NCBI GenBank assembly: GCA_017634595.1
Contig: JAGBNC010000015.1
Location: 124,001 to 188,000, forward strand
Direction: 5' to 3'
From: Bacteroidales bacterium
GTDB lineage: Bacteria; Bacteroidota; Bacteroidia; Bacteroidales; UBA932
Length of the DNA stretch: 64,000 bases
Shown: positions 37,485-44,135 of the stretch, in pieces
Position numbering within the stretch: the first letter of the stretch is position 1
Layout: every line of letters starts with the position of its first letter
Program-made: the position numbers and the translations under genes
Notes under the pieces: generated by a model
What the model was told of the DNA's origin: nothing
Databases searched by the model: none
What the model saw: the letters and a program-made list of their open reading frames with translations, nothing else

Positions 37485-38123
37485 TTACATCATCCAACTG
37501 CTCATATCCTCGCCCGCAGCAATTCCTTGACGTATGCGGGTCGAGGATATGTCAATTATTGGGGCGTCAATGATGTCAATCTTGTACATGCGGTCGCTCT
37601 CTTCAAGCCCTACCGTGCCGGGAGTGTCATGCAGCGACGAGTAGTCCAGGGTATAAGGGGAGGGGAGTTCCTTCATCTTTTGATAGAGGAAAGAGCGTAT
37701 GGACTCCACGTCGAAGCCCTTTCTGGGGTACACAGCCACTCCGTATTCGGTAAGGATGCGGGGGGCGTCCCTCCACTGCAGCATGCGCTCCAGATTGTCG
37801 GCTCCGACTACCAGGGTGAAGTCGTTTTCGGGCTCCCGGCGCCTGAGCGCATCGAGGGTTCGGATAGTGTAGTGGGGGGGATCCATGGCAAGCTCGATGT
37901 TGTCCACCCATACATGCAGTTCAGGATGCCTGCGCACGGCGTCGATAGCGGCCCTGTAACGCTGCTCGCCCGTAAGCGCCTTGGAAGGGTCTTTGAAAGG
38001 GTTCTGCGGGGATATCACAAGGTAAACCCAATCGAAAGCCTTCTCGTGCGTCAGGTATTCCATGATTGCCTGATGCCCGACGTGCAAGGGGTCGAAGGAT
38101 CCTGAGTAAACAGCTATTCGCAT
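37485..38123 (-). CDS. nadD: nicotinate-nucleotide adenylyltransferase
   Basis: 212 residues. Transfers AMP from ATP to nicotinate mononucleotide in NAD synthesis. The nucleotidyltransferase motif is SGSFDPLHVGH near residue 8, and the second signature is ISSTRIRQG near the C-terminus; YLVISPQNPFK and VVGADNLERMLQW are typical of NadD. It overlaps gmk by 10 bases, the common Bacteroidetes gmk-nadD order. It ends 7 bp from the convergent GH109 gene. Confidence 0.95.
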   Translation of the reverse strand: MRIAVYSGSFDPLHVGHQAIMEYLTHEKAFDWVYLVISPQNPFKDPSKALTGEQRYRAAIDAVRRHPELHVWVDNIELAMDPPHYTIRTLDALRRREPENDFTLVVGADNLERMLQWRDAPRILTEYGVAVYPRKGFDVESIRSFLYQKMKELPSPYTLDYSSLHDTPGTVGLEESDRMYKIDIIDAPIIDISSTRIRQGIAAGEDMSSWMM

Positions 38124-38686
38124 AAAAAACCGTCAACAATGGCTTCTGCTTCTGAGAAAGTATCTTCCAGTTTATCGTTGACCAGTTCGCGGTCGAACTG
38201 GCCGGAGGCGTAGTCAAGCTCCCATTGAGCCTTGGCGAGGCGTTCGGCAATGGCTTCTTCGCTGTCGGTGCCCCTGCCGCGGAGGCGCTTTTCCAGTACT
38301 TCCATGGATGGCGGGACGATCAGAACGGAAAGTGCTGCATCCCCGAAGTATTTCTTGAGACTTACTCCGCCCTTCACATCCACGTCGAATATAATCACAT
38401 GACCTTTGGCCCAGATACGTTCGACTTCGCTCTTGAGCGTCCCGTAGAAACGGTTCTCGTACACTTCCTCATACTCTACGAACGCATCCTGGGCTATGAG
38501 CTCGCGGAAGCGGTCGGCACTAATAAAATAGTATTCAACGCCGTCCTTCTCGGTGCCGCGAGGCTGCCGCGAGGTAGCGCTGATGGAGAATTCAAATTGG
38601 GGGTACAAGCCCAGGAGGTGGCGTACCACTGTGCTTTTGCCTGCTCCTGAGGGGGCCGAGAAAATAAAGACTTTGCCGTTCATCAT
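38114..38686 (-). CDS. gmk: guanylate kinase
   Basis: 190 residues. Converts GMP to GDP with ATP. The P-loop is APSGAGKST (11-19), followed by SISATSRQPRGTEKDGVEYYF (GMP-binding region) and the lid (RLRGRGTDSEEAIAERL). It is translationally coupled to nadD. In many relatives a yicC-like gene precedes gmk; here the 5' side instead holds a 27-bp-stem hairpin at 38706-38775, whose nearer edge is 19 nt from the start codon. Either of two consecutive ATG codons (38686, 38683) may be used. Confidence 0.96.
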   Translation of the reverse strand: MMNGKVFIFSAPSGAGKSTVVRHLLGLYPQFEFSISATSRQPRGTEKDGVEYYFISADRFRELIAQDAFVEYEEVYENRFYGTLKSEVERIWAKGHVIIFDVDVKGGVSLKKYFGDAALSVLIVPPSMEVLEKRLRGRGTDSEEAIAERLAKAQWELDYASGQFDRELVNDKLEDTFSEAEAIVDGFLCE

Positions 38687-38705
38687 TGTAGATTGTTATC
38701 GTTCT

Positions 38706-38775
38706 TCCGGCAGGGCACCGTTCCTTCAGCCCATAAAACATGGGCAAAGGGCTGAAGGAACGGTGCCCTGCCGGA
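38706..38775. repeat. long intergenic hairpin 1: 27-bp perfect stem, conserved 16-nt loop
   Basis: Left arm 38706-38732 and right arm 38749-38775 are perfect reverse complements. The loop at 38733-38748 is ATAAAACATGGGCAAA. The loop can also form a small inner hairpin with the arm end (GCCCAT/ATGGGC). No T-run follows on either strand. It lies between divergent genes, gmk and fba. Confidence 0.9.
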
Positions 38776-38790
38776 GAAAATATCGAGGCT

Positions 38791-38833
38791 AAGATAGCAA
38801 TTATTTCACAAAGTTGAAAAGAATTGCTATCTT
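38791..38833. promoter_or_regulatory. 12-bp inverted repeat overlapping the fba promoter
   Basis: AAGATAGCAATT (38791-38802) and AATTGCTATCTT (38822-38833) are perfect reverse complements separated by 19 nt. The right half contains most of the -7 box at 38828-38835. Read on the other strand, the left half gives TATCTTAG, one mismatch from a -7 box facing gmk. Confidence 0.5.
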
Positions 38834-38835
38834 TG
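38828..38835 (+). promoter_or_regulatory. -7 promoter box for fba
   Basis: TATCTTTG, full TAnnTTTG match, 40 nt before the ATG at 38876. Confidence 0.65.
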
Positions 38836-38875
38836 TATGATTTAACGGAACGTTAGTTATATCAGTATAAATATT

Positions 38876-39880
38876 ATGAAAGTTTCTTTTAAAGATCTTG
38901 GCCTTGTAAACACCCGCGAGATGTTTGCCAAGGCCGTCAAGGGCGGTTACGCCATCCCCGCATTCAACTTCAACAACATGGAACAGCTGCAGGCCATTAT
39001 CCAGGCTTCTGCAGAGACTAAGTCTCCGGTTATCCTCCAGGTGAGCAAGGGCGCACGCAACTATGCCAACCAGACCCTTCTCCGCTACATGGCCCAGGGA
39101 GCAGTTGAGTATGCCAAGGAACTTGGTTGGAAGCACCCTCAGATCGTCCTTCATCTTGACCACGGCGACAGTTACGAACTCTGCAAGAGCTGTGTCGATT
39201 TTGGTTTCTCTTCCGTTATGATCGACGGTTCCGCTCTCCCTTACGAGGAGAACGTGGCCCTGTCCCGCAAGGTTGTGAACTATGCTCACAAGTATGATGT
39301 TACCGTTGAGGCCGAACTCGGTGTTCTGGCAGGCGTAGAGGACGAGGTCTCTTCTGAGGCCTCCCATTACACCAAGCCTGAGGATGTTATCGACTTCGTC
39401 AAGAAGACCAAGTGCGACTCCCTCGCTATCTCCATCGGTACCAGCCACGGAGCTTACAAATTCAAGCCCGAGCAGTGCACCCGCGACCCCAAGACCGGCA
39501 AGCTCGTTCCGCCGCCCCTTGCTTTCGACGTGCTCAAGGCCATTGAGAAGAAACTCCCCGGATTCCCTATCGTCCTTCACGGATCTTCATCCGTCCCTCA
39601 GGAATATGTTGACATCATCAATGCTCACGGCGGCAAATTGCCCGATGCTATCGGTATTCCCGAAGAGCAGCTCCGCAAAGCGGCCAAGAGCGCAGTTTGC
39701 AAGATCAACATCGACTCCGACAGCCGTCTGGCCATGACTGCTGCCATCCGTCAGCACTTCGACGAATTCCCCGGTCACTTCGATCCCCGTCAGTATCTGA
39801 AGCCTGCCCGTGAGGAGATGAAGAAGATGTACATGCACAAGATTATCAATGTGCTCGGATCCAACGGAAAAGCCCGTTAA
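38876..39880 (+). CDS. fba: class II fructose-bisphosphate aldolase
   Basis: 334 residues. Zinc-dependent cleavage of fructose 1,6-bisphosphate to dihydroxyacetone phosphate and glyceraldehyde 3-phosphate in glycolysis. Class II motifs: HLDHGDS (93-99, catalytic Asp95 and zinc ligand His96), VEAELGVLAGVEDE (144-157), IGTSHGAYKF (187-196) and LHGSSSVP (234-241). It is a single-gene unit: -7 box at 38828 and a strong terminator at 39900. Codon use looks optimised, as expected for a highly expressed gene. Confidence 0.97.
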   Translation: MKVSFKDLGLVNTREMFAKAVKGGYAIPAFNFNNMEQLQAIIQASAETKSPVILQVSKGARNYANQTLLRYMAQGAVEYAKELGWKHPQIVLHLDHGDSYELCKSCVDFGFSSVMIDGSALPYEENVALSRKVVNYAHKYDVTVEAELGVLAGVEDEVSSEASHYTKPEDVIDFVKKTKCDSLAISIGTSHGAYKFKPEQCTRDPKTGKLVPPPLAFDVLKAIEKKLPGFPIVLHGSSSVPQEYVDIINAHGGKLPDAIGIPEEQLRKAAKSAVCKINIDSDSRLAMTAAIRQHFDEFPGHFDPRQYLKPAREEMKKMYMHKIINVLGSNGKAR

Positions 39881-39899
39881 TCAAAAGATTGTTACTAAA

Positions 39900-39934
39900 A
39901 ATAAGCAACCTCGTCCGGGGTTGCTTATTTTTTT
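39900..39934 (+). terminator. Rho-independent terminator of fba
   Basis: AATAAGCAACC, short loop, GGTTGCTTATT, continuing into a run of T. An 11-bp perfect stem. Confidence 0.9.
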
Positions 39935-39946
39935 ATAAAAATTATT

Positions 39947-39954
39947 TACCTTTG
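39947..39954 (+). promoter_or_regulatory. -7 promoter box for corA
   Basis: TACCTTTG, full TAnnTTTG match, located 13 nt after the fba terminator and 63 nt before the corA ATG. Confidence 0.6.
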
Positions 39955-40017
39955 CAGCGCTAACACGAAAGTTCAACCCCTTCCGACAAGTGTGCCGGGA
40001 ACAAAAAGGAAGGCAAG

Positions 40018-40971
40018 ATGATCAGGATTTTCTATCGGAGCGGAGGCGAGATTCTGCTCGCCCAGTCAGAAAAGAAATTTGCTGCCATCGGCAAGGAAAA
40101 TGTGCTTTGGATTGACCTCATCTCCCCGAGCGGAGAGGAAAAACGTGCTACGGAGAGTTTCCTTGATGTGGAAATACAGAGCCGTGCGCAAGCCGAAGAG
40201 ATTGAAAGTTCCTCCCGTTTCTCGGAGGACGACAAGGCTATTTACGCAAACACCAACTTCCTTTCGCCTGCTGACGACGAGATGCTTATGGATCCCGTCT
40301 CCTTCATCCTTACCGATAGGATTCTTGCTACGTTGAGGGAGATTCCGCTGCGTTCCTTCGACACTCTGCAGCGTAAGATTCAGGCTCTCCCGGACCAGTT
40401 CCCTGACGGTTTCACCGTGTTTGTGGAGATCATGGACAAGCGTGTCGATCTGGATGCCGATATTGTGGAGCTGATATCCAAAGATGTCTCCCAGTTCAGC
40501 AAGCGTATCAACCAGCAGGAAGATATCAACGAGGAATTCCTTCTGGATATCAACCAGTTGCAGGAAAACGCCATGTTCGTAAGGGAGAACGTTGTGGATA
40601 AGCAGCGACTGATTTCCAACATAGTCAAGAGCAAACGCTGTCCCAAGAATTCGGATCTCCGCGAAGACTTGTCGGTTATCCTTCAGGATATTGCATCCCT
40701 TATCAACCATACCAATTTCGCTTTCGAAAGGCTGGAATACCTCCAGGACACCGTAGTGGGTCTTATTAATTTGGAGCAGAACAGGATCATGAAGATTTTC
40801 ACGCTTATATCCCTGCTCCTTATGCCTGCGACGCTGGTAGCCAGCTTCTATGGTATGAATGTGACTTTGCCCTTCGCCGAAAAGTGGTGGGCGTGGATAG
40901 CCATCGCCCTTGTGATGGTCTTCCTGGTATTCAGCATCTGGCTGATTTTCAAACACAAGAAAATGTTATGA
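40018..40971 (+). CDS. corA: CorA-type magnesium/cobalt transporter
   Basis: 317 residues. A large cytoplasmic N-terminal domain rich in long helices (about 130-255) is followed by two membrane spans at the C-terminus (LISLLLMPATLVASFYG and IAIALVMVFLVFSIWLIF). The selectivity signature GMN is present at 279-281 between the spans. Members form pentamers that admit Mg2+ or Co2+. It overlaps the galactose epimerase by 4 bases (ATGA). Confidence 0.93.
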   Translation: MIRIFYRSGGEILLAQSEKKFAAIGKENVLWIDLISPSGEEKRATESFLDVEIQSRAQAEEIESSSRFSEDDKAIYANTNFLSPADDEMLMDPVSFILTDRILATLREIPLRSFDTLQRKIQALPDQFPDGFTVFVEIMDKRVDLDADIVELISKDVSQFSKRINQQEDINEEFLLDINQLQENAMFVRENVVDKQRLISNIVKSKRCPKNSDLREDLSVILQDIASLINHTNFAFERLEYLQDTVVGLINLEQNRIMKIFTLISLLLMPATLVASFYGMNVTLPFAEKWWAWIAIALVMVFLVFSIWLIFKHKKML

Positions 40972-42092
40972 AAAAATTGTTTCTCCCTTTTCTTGCCCTC
41001 TTCGTCGCTGCATGCAGCACAGATCAGGGCGTCAAGCTCATTCCTGAACTGGCCTTCCAAACTGAAATCGACGGGAAGGAGGTATCGATTTATACCCTGC
41101 AGGGTGGCGGCCTCACGGCTCAGATTACAAACTATGGCGCCCGCGTAGTCAGCCTCTGGGCTCCCGATAGGGACGGCTGCCTTCGTGATGTGGTGATAGG
41201 ACGTGCAAGCATTGACGATTATATCAACGGAGAAGGGGAGCGCTTCCTCGGTGCTTGTGTTGGGCCTGTGGCAAACCGTATCGGCGGAGCCAGTTTCAGC
41301 CTGGACGGGGTGGAATATGTACTCGACAAGAATGATGGCGACAATACGCTCCACGGCGGCTTCGTGGGCATAGACCGGCTCGTATGGGATGTGGTTGAAC
41401 AGAGCGAGTCCAGCATCAAGTTTCAGGTCGTGCATCCTGACGGTTTGGGCGGCTTTCCCGGCAACAAAACGATCAGCGTCCGCTACACTCTTACGTCGCA
41501 GCATGACCTTAAAGTTGAGTTCGAGGCTACGACTGATGCGCCTACTCCCATAAACCTTGCCCACCACCCGTTCTTCAATCTTAAGGGCAGCGGCGAGGGT
41601 GACATTCTCGGACATGAGATGCAGATTCTGGCGTCTGGGGTGTCAGCTGTAGACGAGAACCTTATTCCGCTCGGCAGGACCGTCATTATTGACGGAGGCC
41701 CGCTGGATTTCCGTAAGCCCAGGCCTATAGGCCAGTTCATCGACGCCGACGACGAGCAGCTTAGGAACGGCCATGGATATGACCACAACTGGATTATCGA
41801 TATTGACGGCAGCAAGGCCATGAGCCTTGACGCCCGCGTACATGACCCTGTGTCGGGACGCATTCTGGAGGTTTATTCCGACCAGCCCGGTCTTCAGTTC
41901 TACAGTGGCAATTTCTTCGGTGACGGCAAGACTGTTGATCAGTTTGGAAATACAGTTGCCTACCGTGGAGCTTTTGCGCTTGAGACCCAGAAATTCCCTG
42001 ATGCTGTGCACTTCCCTCAGTTCCCGGATACTATCCTGCGTCCTGGCGACGTGTATAAGCACACCTGTCTGTACAGGTTGACAGCAGAGTAG
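40968..42092 (+). CDS. galM: aldose 1-epimerase (galactose mutarotase) lipoprotein
   Basis: 374 residues from ATG 40968, in an ATGA overlap with corA. The N-terminus is a signal peptide with lipobox VAAC (Cys16), so this mutarotase acts outside the cytoplasm. Family motifs: ITNYGARVVSLWAPD, GPVANRIGGASFSLDG, NLAHHPFFNL (catalytic His), GHGYDHNWI and AFALETQKFPDAVH (catalytic Glu in LETQ). It interconverts alpha and beta anomers of released sugars. Its stop codon is the first triplet of the left arm of hairpin 4. Confidence 0.93.
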   Translation: MKKLFLPFLALFVAACSTDQGVKLIPELAFQTEIDGKEVSIYTLQGGGLTAQITNYGARVVSLWAPDRDGCLRDVVIGRASIDDYINGEGERFLGACVGPVANRIGGASFSLDGVEYVLDKNDGDNTLHGGFVGIDRLVWDVVEQSESSIKFQVVHPDGLGGFPGNKTISVRYTLTSQHDLKVEFEATTDAPTPINLAHHPFFNLKGSGEGDILGHEMQILASGVSAVDENLIPLGRTVIIDGGPLDFRKPRPIGQFIDADDEQLRNGHGYDHNWIIDIDGSKAMSLDARVHDPVSGRILEVYSDQPGLQFYSGNFFGDGKTVDQFGNTVAYRGAFALETQKFPDAVHFPQFPDTILRPGDVYKHTCLYRLTAE

Positions 42093-42198
42093 CTTATTCC
42101 GGCAGCCGCAGCGCTATGCAGACATTGGCTCCCGAAAAGGGAGGGGACCCACGGAGTGGGGAGGATCTGCAAGGTGCTGCGGCTGCCGGAATAAGCTA
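42090..42198. repeat. long intergenic hairpin 4: 23-bp perfect stem closing a structured insert
   Basis: Left arm 42090-42112 and right arm 42176-42198 are perfect reverse complements. The 63-nt interior has a 5-bp stem (42118-42122 with 42166-42170) and two small hairpins, CTCCC-GAAAA-GGGAG (42129-42143) and CCCAC-GGA-GTGGG (42148-42160). The left arm includes the galM stop codon. It lies between convergent genes and has no T-run. Confidence 0.85.
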
Positions 42199-42211
42199 TG
42201 GGGTGTGAATC

Positions 42212-42760
42212 TTACAACAGAAGGGAGATACCGATTCCGACCAGGATACAGCCGCCTATTATCTCGGCTGCGGGACCAGTGCGGCGCCCTATGGCTTTAC
42301 CACCGCATATGCCGAGAACGGCAGACAGAGCTGTGATGACGAAGACGGAAATCAGCAGCGGAACAAAATCATGGAATGATTGATCTGCAAGAGAGTGCGC
42401 CACGCCCACGGCCAGAGCGTCAATGCTCGTAGCCACGCCGCCCAGCAGAATACCTTTCCAGGCGCTGAGGTCGCGGATCTCTTCATTGCCCTTGGCGCCA
42501 TCCCATATCATTGATCCTCCTACATAAAGAAGCAGAAGGAATCCAAGTATGTGGGATACTCTGATTACATACGATGCCAGCAGGCTCCCGAATGCCCATC
42601 CGGCCCAGAGCAGGCCGGCCTGTATCACGGCAAAACAAAGCGCAACCTTAAGCACCGTGGTCCAGCGCAGGTTCTTCAATGTGATGCTTGAGCACAGTGA
42701 CACCGCGAAGCAGTCTGCGCAAAGCGAAGCGGCAATGAGTATTGCTTCAAGTATTCCCAC
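42212..42760 (-). CDS. mntP: MntP-type manganese efflux pump
   Basis: 182 residues from GTG at 42760. An ATG further upstream at 42808 would lie inside recR and add residues foreign to the family. Six membrane spans, with the conserved ASLCADCFAVSLC near the N-terminus and ATSIDALAVGVAHSL in the middle, whose Asp residues line the Mn2+ path in MntP. It follows recR by 7 nt in the pnuC-recR-mntP unit. I see no yybP-ykoY-type manganese riboswitch, as expected for a gene inside an operon. Confidence 0.9.
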   Translation of the reverse strand: MGILEAILIAASLCADCFAVSLCSSITLKNLRWTTVLKVALCFAVIQAGLLWAGWAFGSLLASYVIRVSHILGFLLLLYVGGSMIWDGAKGNEEIRDLSAWKGILLGGVATSIDALAVGVAHSLADQSFHDFVPLLISVFVITALSAVLGICGGKAIGRRTGPAAEIIGGCILVGIGISLLL

Positions 42761-42767
42761 TGTGGCG

Positions 42768-43379
42768 CTAAGGTTTGAAAATCTGCCTGTTAGTGATTGA
42801 CCGCCCAAGAGTCATTGAGTCAGCGTATTCCAAGTCGTCGCCGAATCCCAGGCCGCGGGCAAGGGTAGTGACCTTGCAGCCTGAGGGAGCAATCTGCCGG
42901 TAAATGTAGAAAGACGTGGTCTCGCCTTCAACGTCTCCAGACAGGGCCAGGATCACTTCTGTGCCGGCAGATACCCGCTCTACAAGCTCTTTGATGGTCA
43001 GATCGGAGGGACCAATTCCGGCAATGGGGGAAATAATGCCCCCCAGAACATGGTACACCCCGTGGTACTGCCCCGTGGCCTCTATGCTCATAACATCGCG
43101 CACACTTTCCACCACACAGATAGTGTCATGATCCCGCTTGGCGTCGGCGCAGATGGAGCAAGTGTCGCCGTCGGAGACCATCATGCATGTCTTGCAGTAG
43201 TGGACAGAGTCGGCCAGCCCTCCGATAGCTGCGGAAAAACGGTGTATCTTGTCCGCCGGCTGCTTGAGCAGGTGGAGGGCAAGGCGAAGGGCGCTCCTTT
43301 TCCCTACACCGGGCAGGGAACTGATGGCCTCCACAGCCTCCTTAAGTGCGGTCGAAGGATAGTTGTCGGCGGAAATCAT
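42768..43379 (-). CDS. recR: recombination mediator RecR
   Basis: 203 residues from ATG 43379 (MISADNYPSTALKEAVEAISSLPGVGKRSA). The further upstream in-frame codons lie within pnuC. It has a helix-hairpin-helix (LPGVGKRSALRLALHLL), a four-Cys zinc finger (CKTCMMVSDGDTCSIC), a Toprim domain (ICVVESVRDVMSIEAT) and the conserved C-terminal TTLARGLGFGDDLEYADSMTL. It loads RecA with RecO/RecF at gaps. It starts within a 4-base overlap with the pnuC stop. Confidence 0.97.
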   Translation of the reverse strand: MISADNYPSTALKEAVEAISSLPGVGKRSALRLALHLLKQPADKIHRFSAAIGGLADSVHYCKTCMMVSDGDTCSICADAKRDHDTICVVESVRDVMSIEATGQYHGVYHVLGGIISPIAGIGPSDLTIKELVERVSAGTEVILALSGDVEGETTSFYIYRQIAPSGCKVTTLARGLGFGDDLEYADSMTLGRSITNRQIFKP

Positions 43380-43996
43380 TCTTCTACAATCACTCCGTTC
43401 TTCTTCCAGTTGATGAACCCAATGACACAGGTGACGATGTAGTATGAATACATCACCGCCATGAGCCATTTGGACTGAGTGGCATAGACGGAAATTATAA
43501 GGATATTGGCAATCACCCAAAGGGGATACTGTTCGATGTGGGAGCGAGACAGCAGCCAGGCTGCCACGAAGCTCAGGACGAGCGAGGTCCCATCAAGCAC
43601 GGGGGCGGGGTCGCTTGTCTTGCTGAGGATGAAAGACACCAAGGGAGCTCCCACCGCTATGATGGCCAGCACGATAAGCAAGCGCTTGCGCTTGAGGGGG
43701 ACTACATGCAGCTGTCCGCCGGCTTCGCCGTCAAGCTTGCGCCAGCGGATAATGCCCAATATTGCAATGACTATCAAATAGATATTCAGTATGACCTGAG
43801 CCCAGAGGGGAGCCCACTGCGCCCCCTCGTGGTTGGTGGAGGCGACTATAAGGGCGGTGGTGGAGGTTGCTATGCTGAAATACCACATCCATTTGTGCTG
43901 GAAGATCTGCAAAGTCATGTATGTTACGCCGCAGAAAAGTGATATGGCCTGGATCCAGGAACTGTTGGCGCTAAGCCAGGTTACGATATTTTCCAT
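43376..43996 (-). CDS. pnuC: PnuC-type nicotinamide riboside transporter
   Basis: 206 residues from ATG 43996; the longer frame begins upstream of the promoter box. About seven membrane spans. Family features include WYFSIATSTTALIVAS, the ILNIYLIVIAILGIIRW block and VIANILIISVYATQSKW near the end. PnuC imports vitamin B3 ribosides by facilitated diffusion, trapped by phosphorylation inside. No kinase gene such as nadR is adjacent, so specificity is by family only. No riboswitch is possible here because the leader is only about 5 nt. Confidence 0.88.
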   Translation of the reverse strand: MENIVTWLSANSSWIQAISLFCGVTYMTLQIFQHKWMWYFSIATSTTALIVASTNHEGAQWAPLWAQVILNIYLIVIAILGIIRWRKLDGEAGGQLHVVPLKRKRLLIVLAIIAVGAPLVSFILSKTSDPAPVLDGTSLVLSFVAAWLLSRSHIEQYPLWVIANILIISVYATQSKWLMAVMYSYYIVTCVIGFINWKKNGVIVEE

Positions 43997-44000
43997 TCTG

Positions 44001-44008
44001 CAAAAATA
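44001..44008 (-). promoter_or_regulatory. -7 promoter box for pnuC-recR-mntP
   Basis: The complement reads TATTTTTG (TAnnTTTG), ending 4 nt before the ATG at 43996. Confidence 0.6.
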
Positions 44009-44054
44009 GCAATAAAAAGTGATATATAAGTTTTCGTAAATCAAATAATTTGTC

Positions 44055-44062
44055 TAAATTTG
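44055..44062 (+). promoter_or_regulatory. -7 promoter box for rpsA
   Basis: TAAATTTG, full TAnnTTTG match, with a leader of about 65-70 nt that contains the small hairpin GGGAA-ACTG-TTCCC at 44074-44087. That leader could be a site of S1 autoregulation (inference). Confidence 0.6.
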
Positions 44063-44135
44063 CGCGCCTTTTAGGGAAACTGTTCCCGCGGGCACAAAAC
44101 ATAATGTCAAATTACTAATTCAAATTATTGAAACA

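Noticed and set aside
43997-44135. Riboswitch controlling pnuC
   Set aside because: The promoter box lies 4 nt from the start codon, leaving no leader for a riboswitch.
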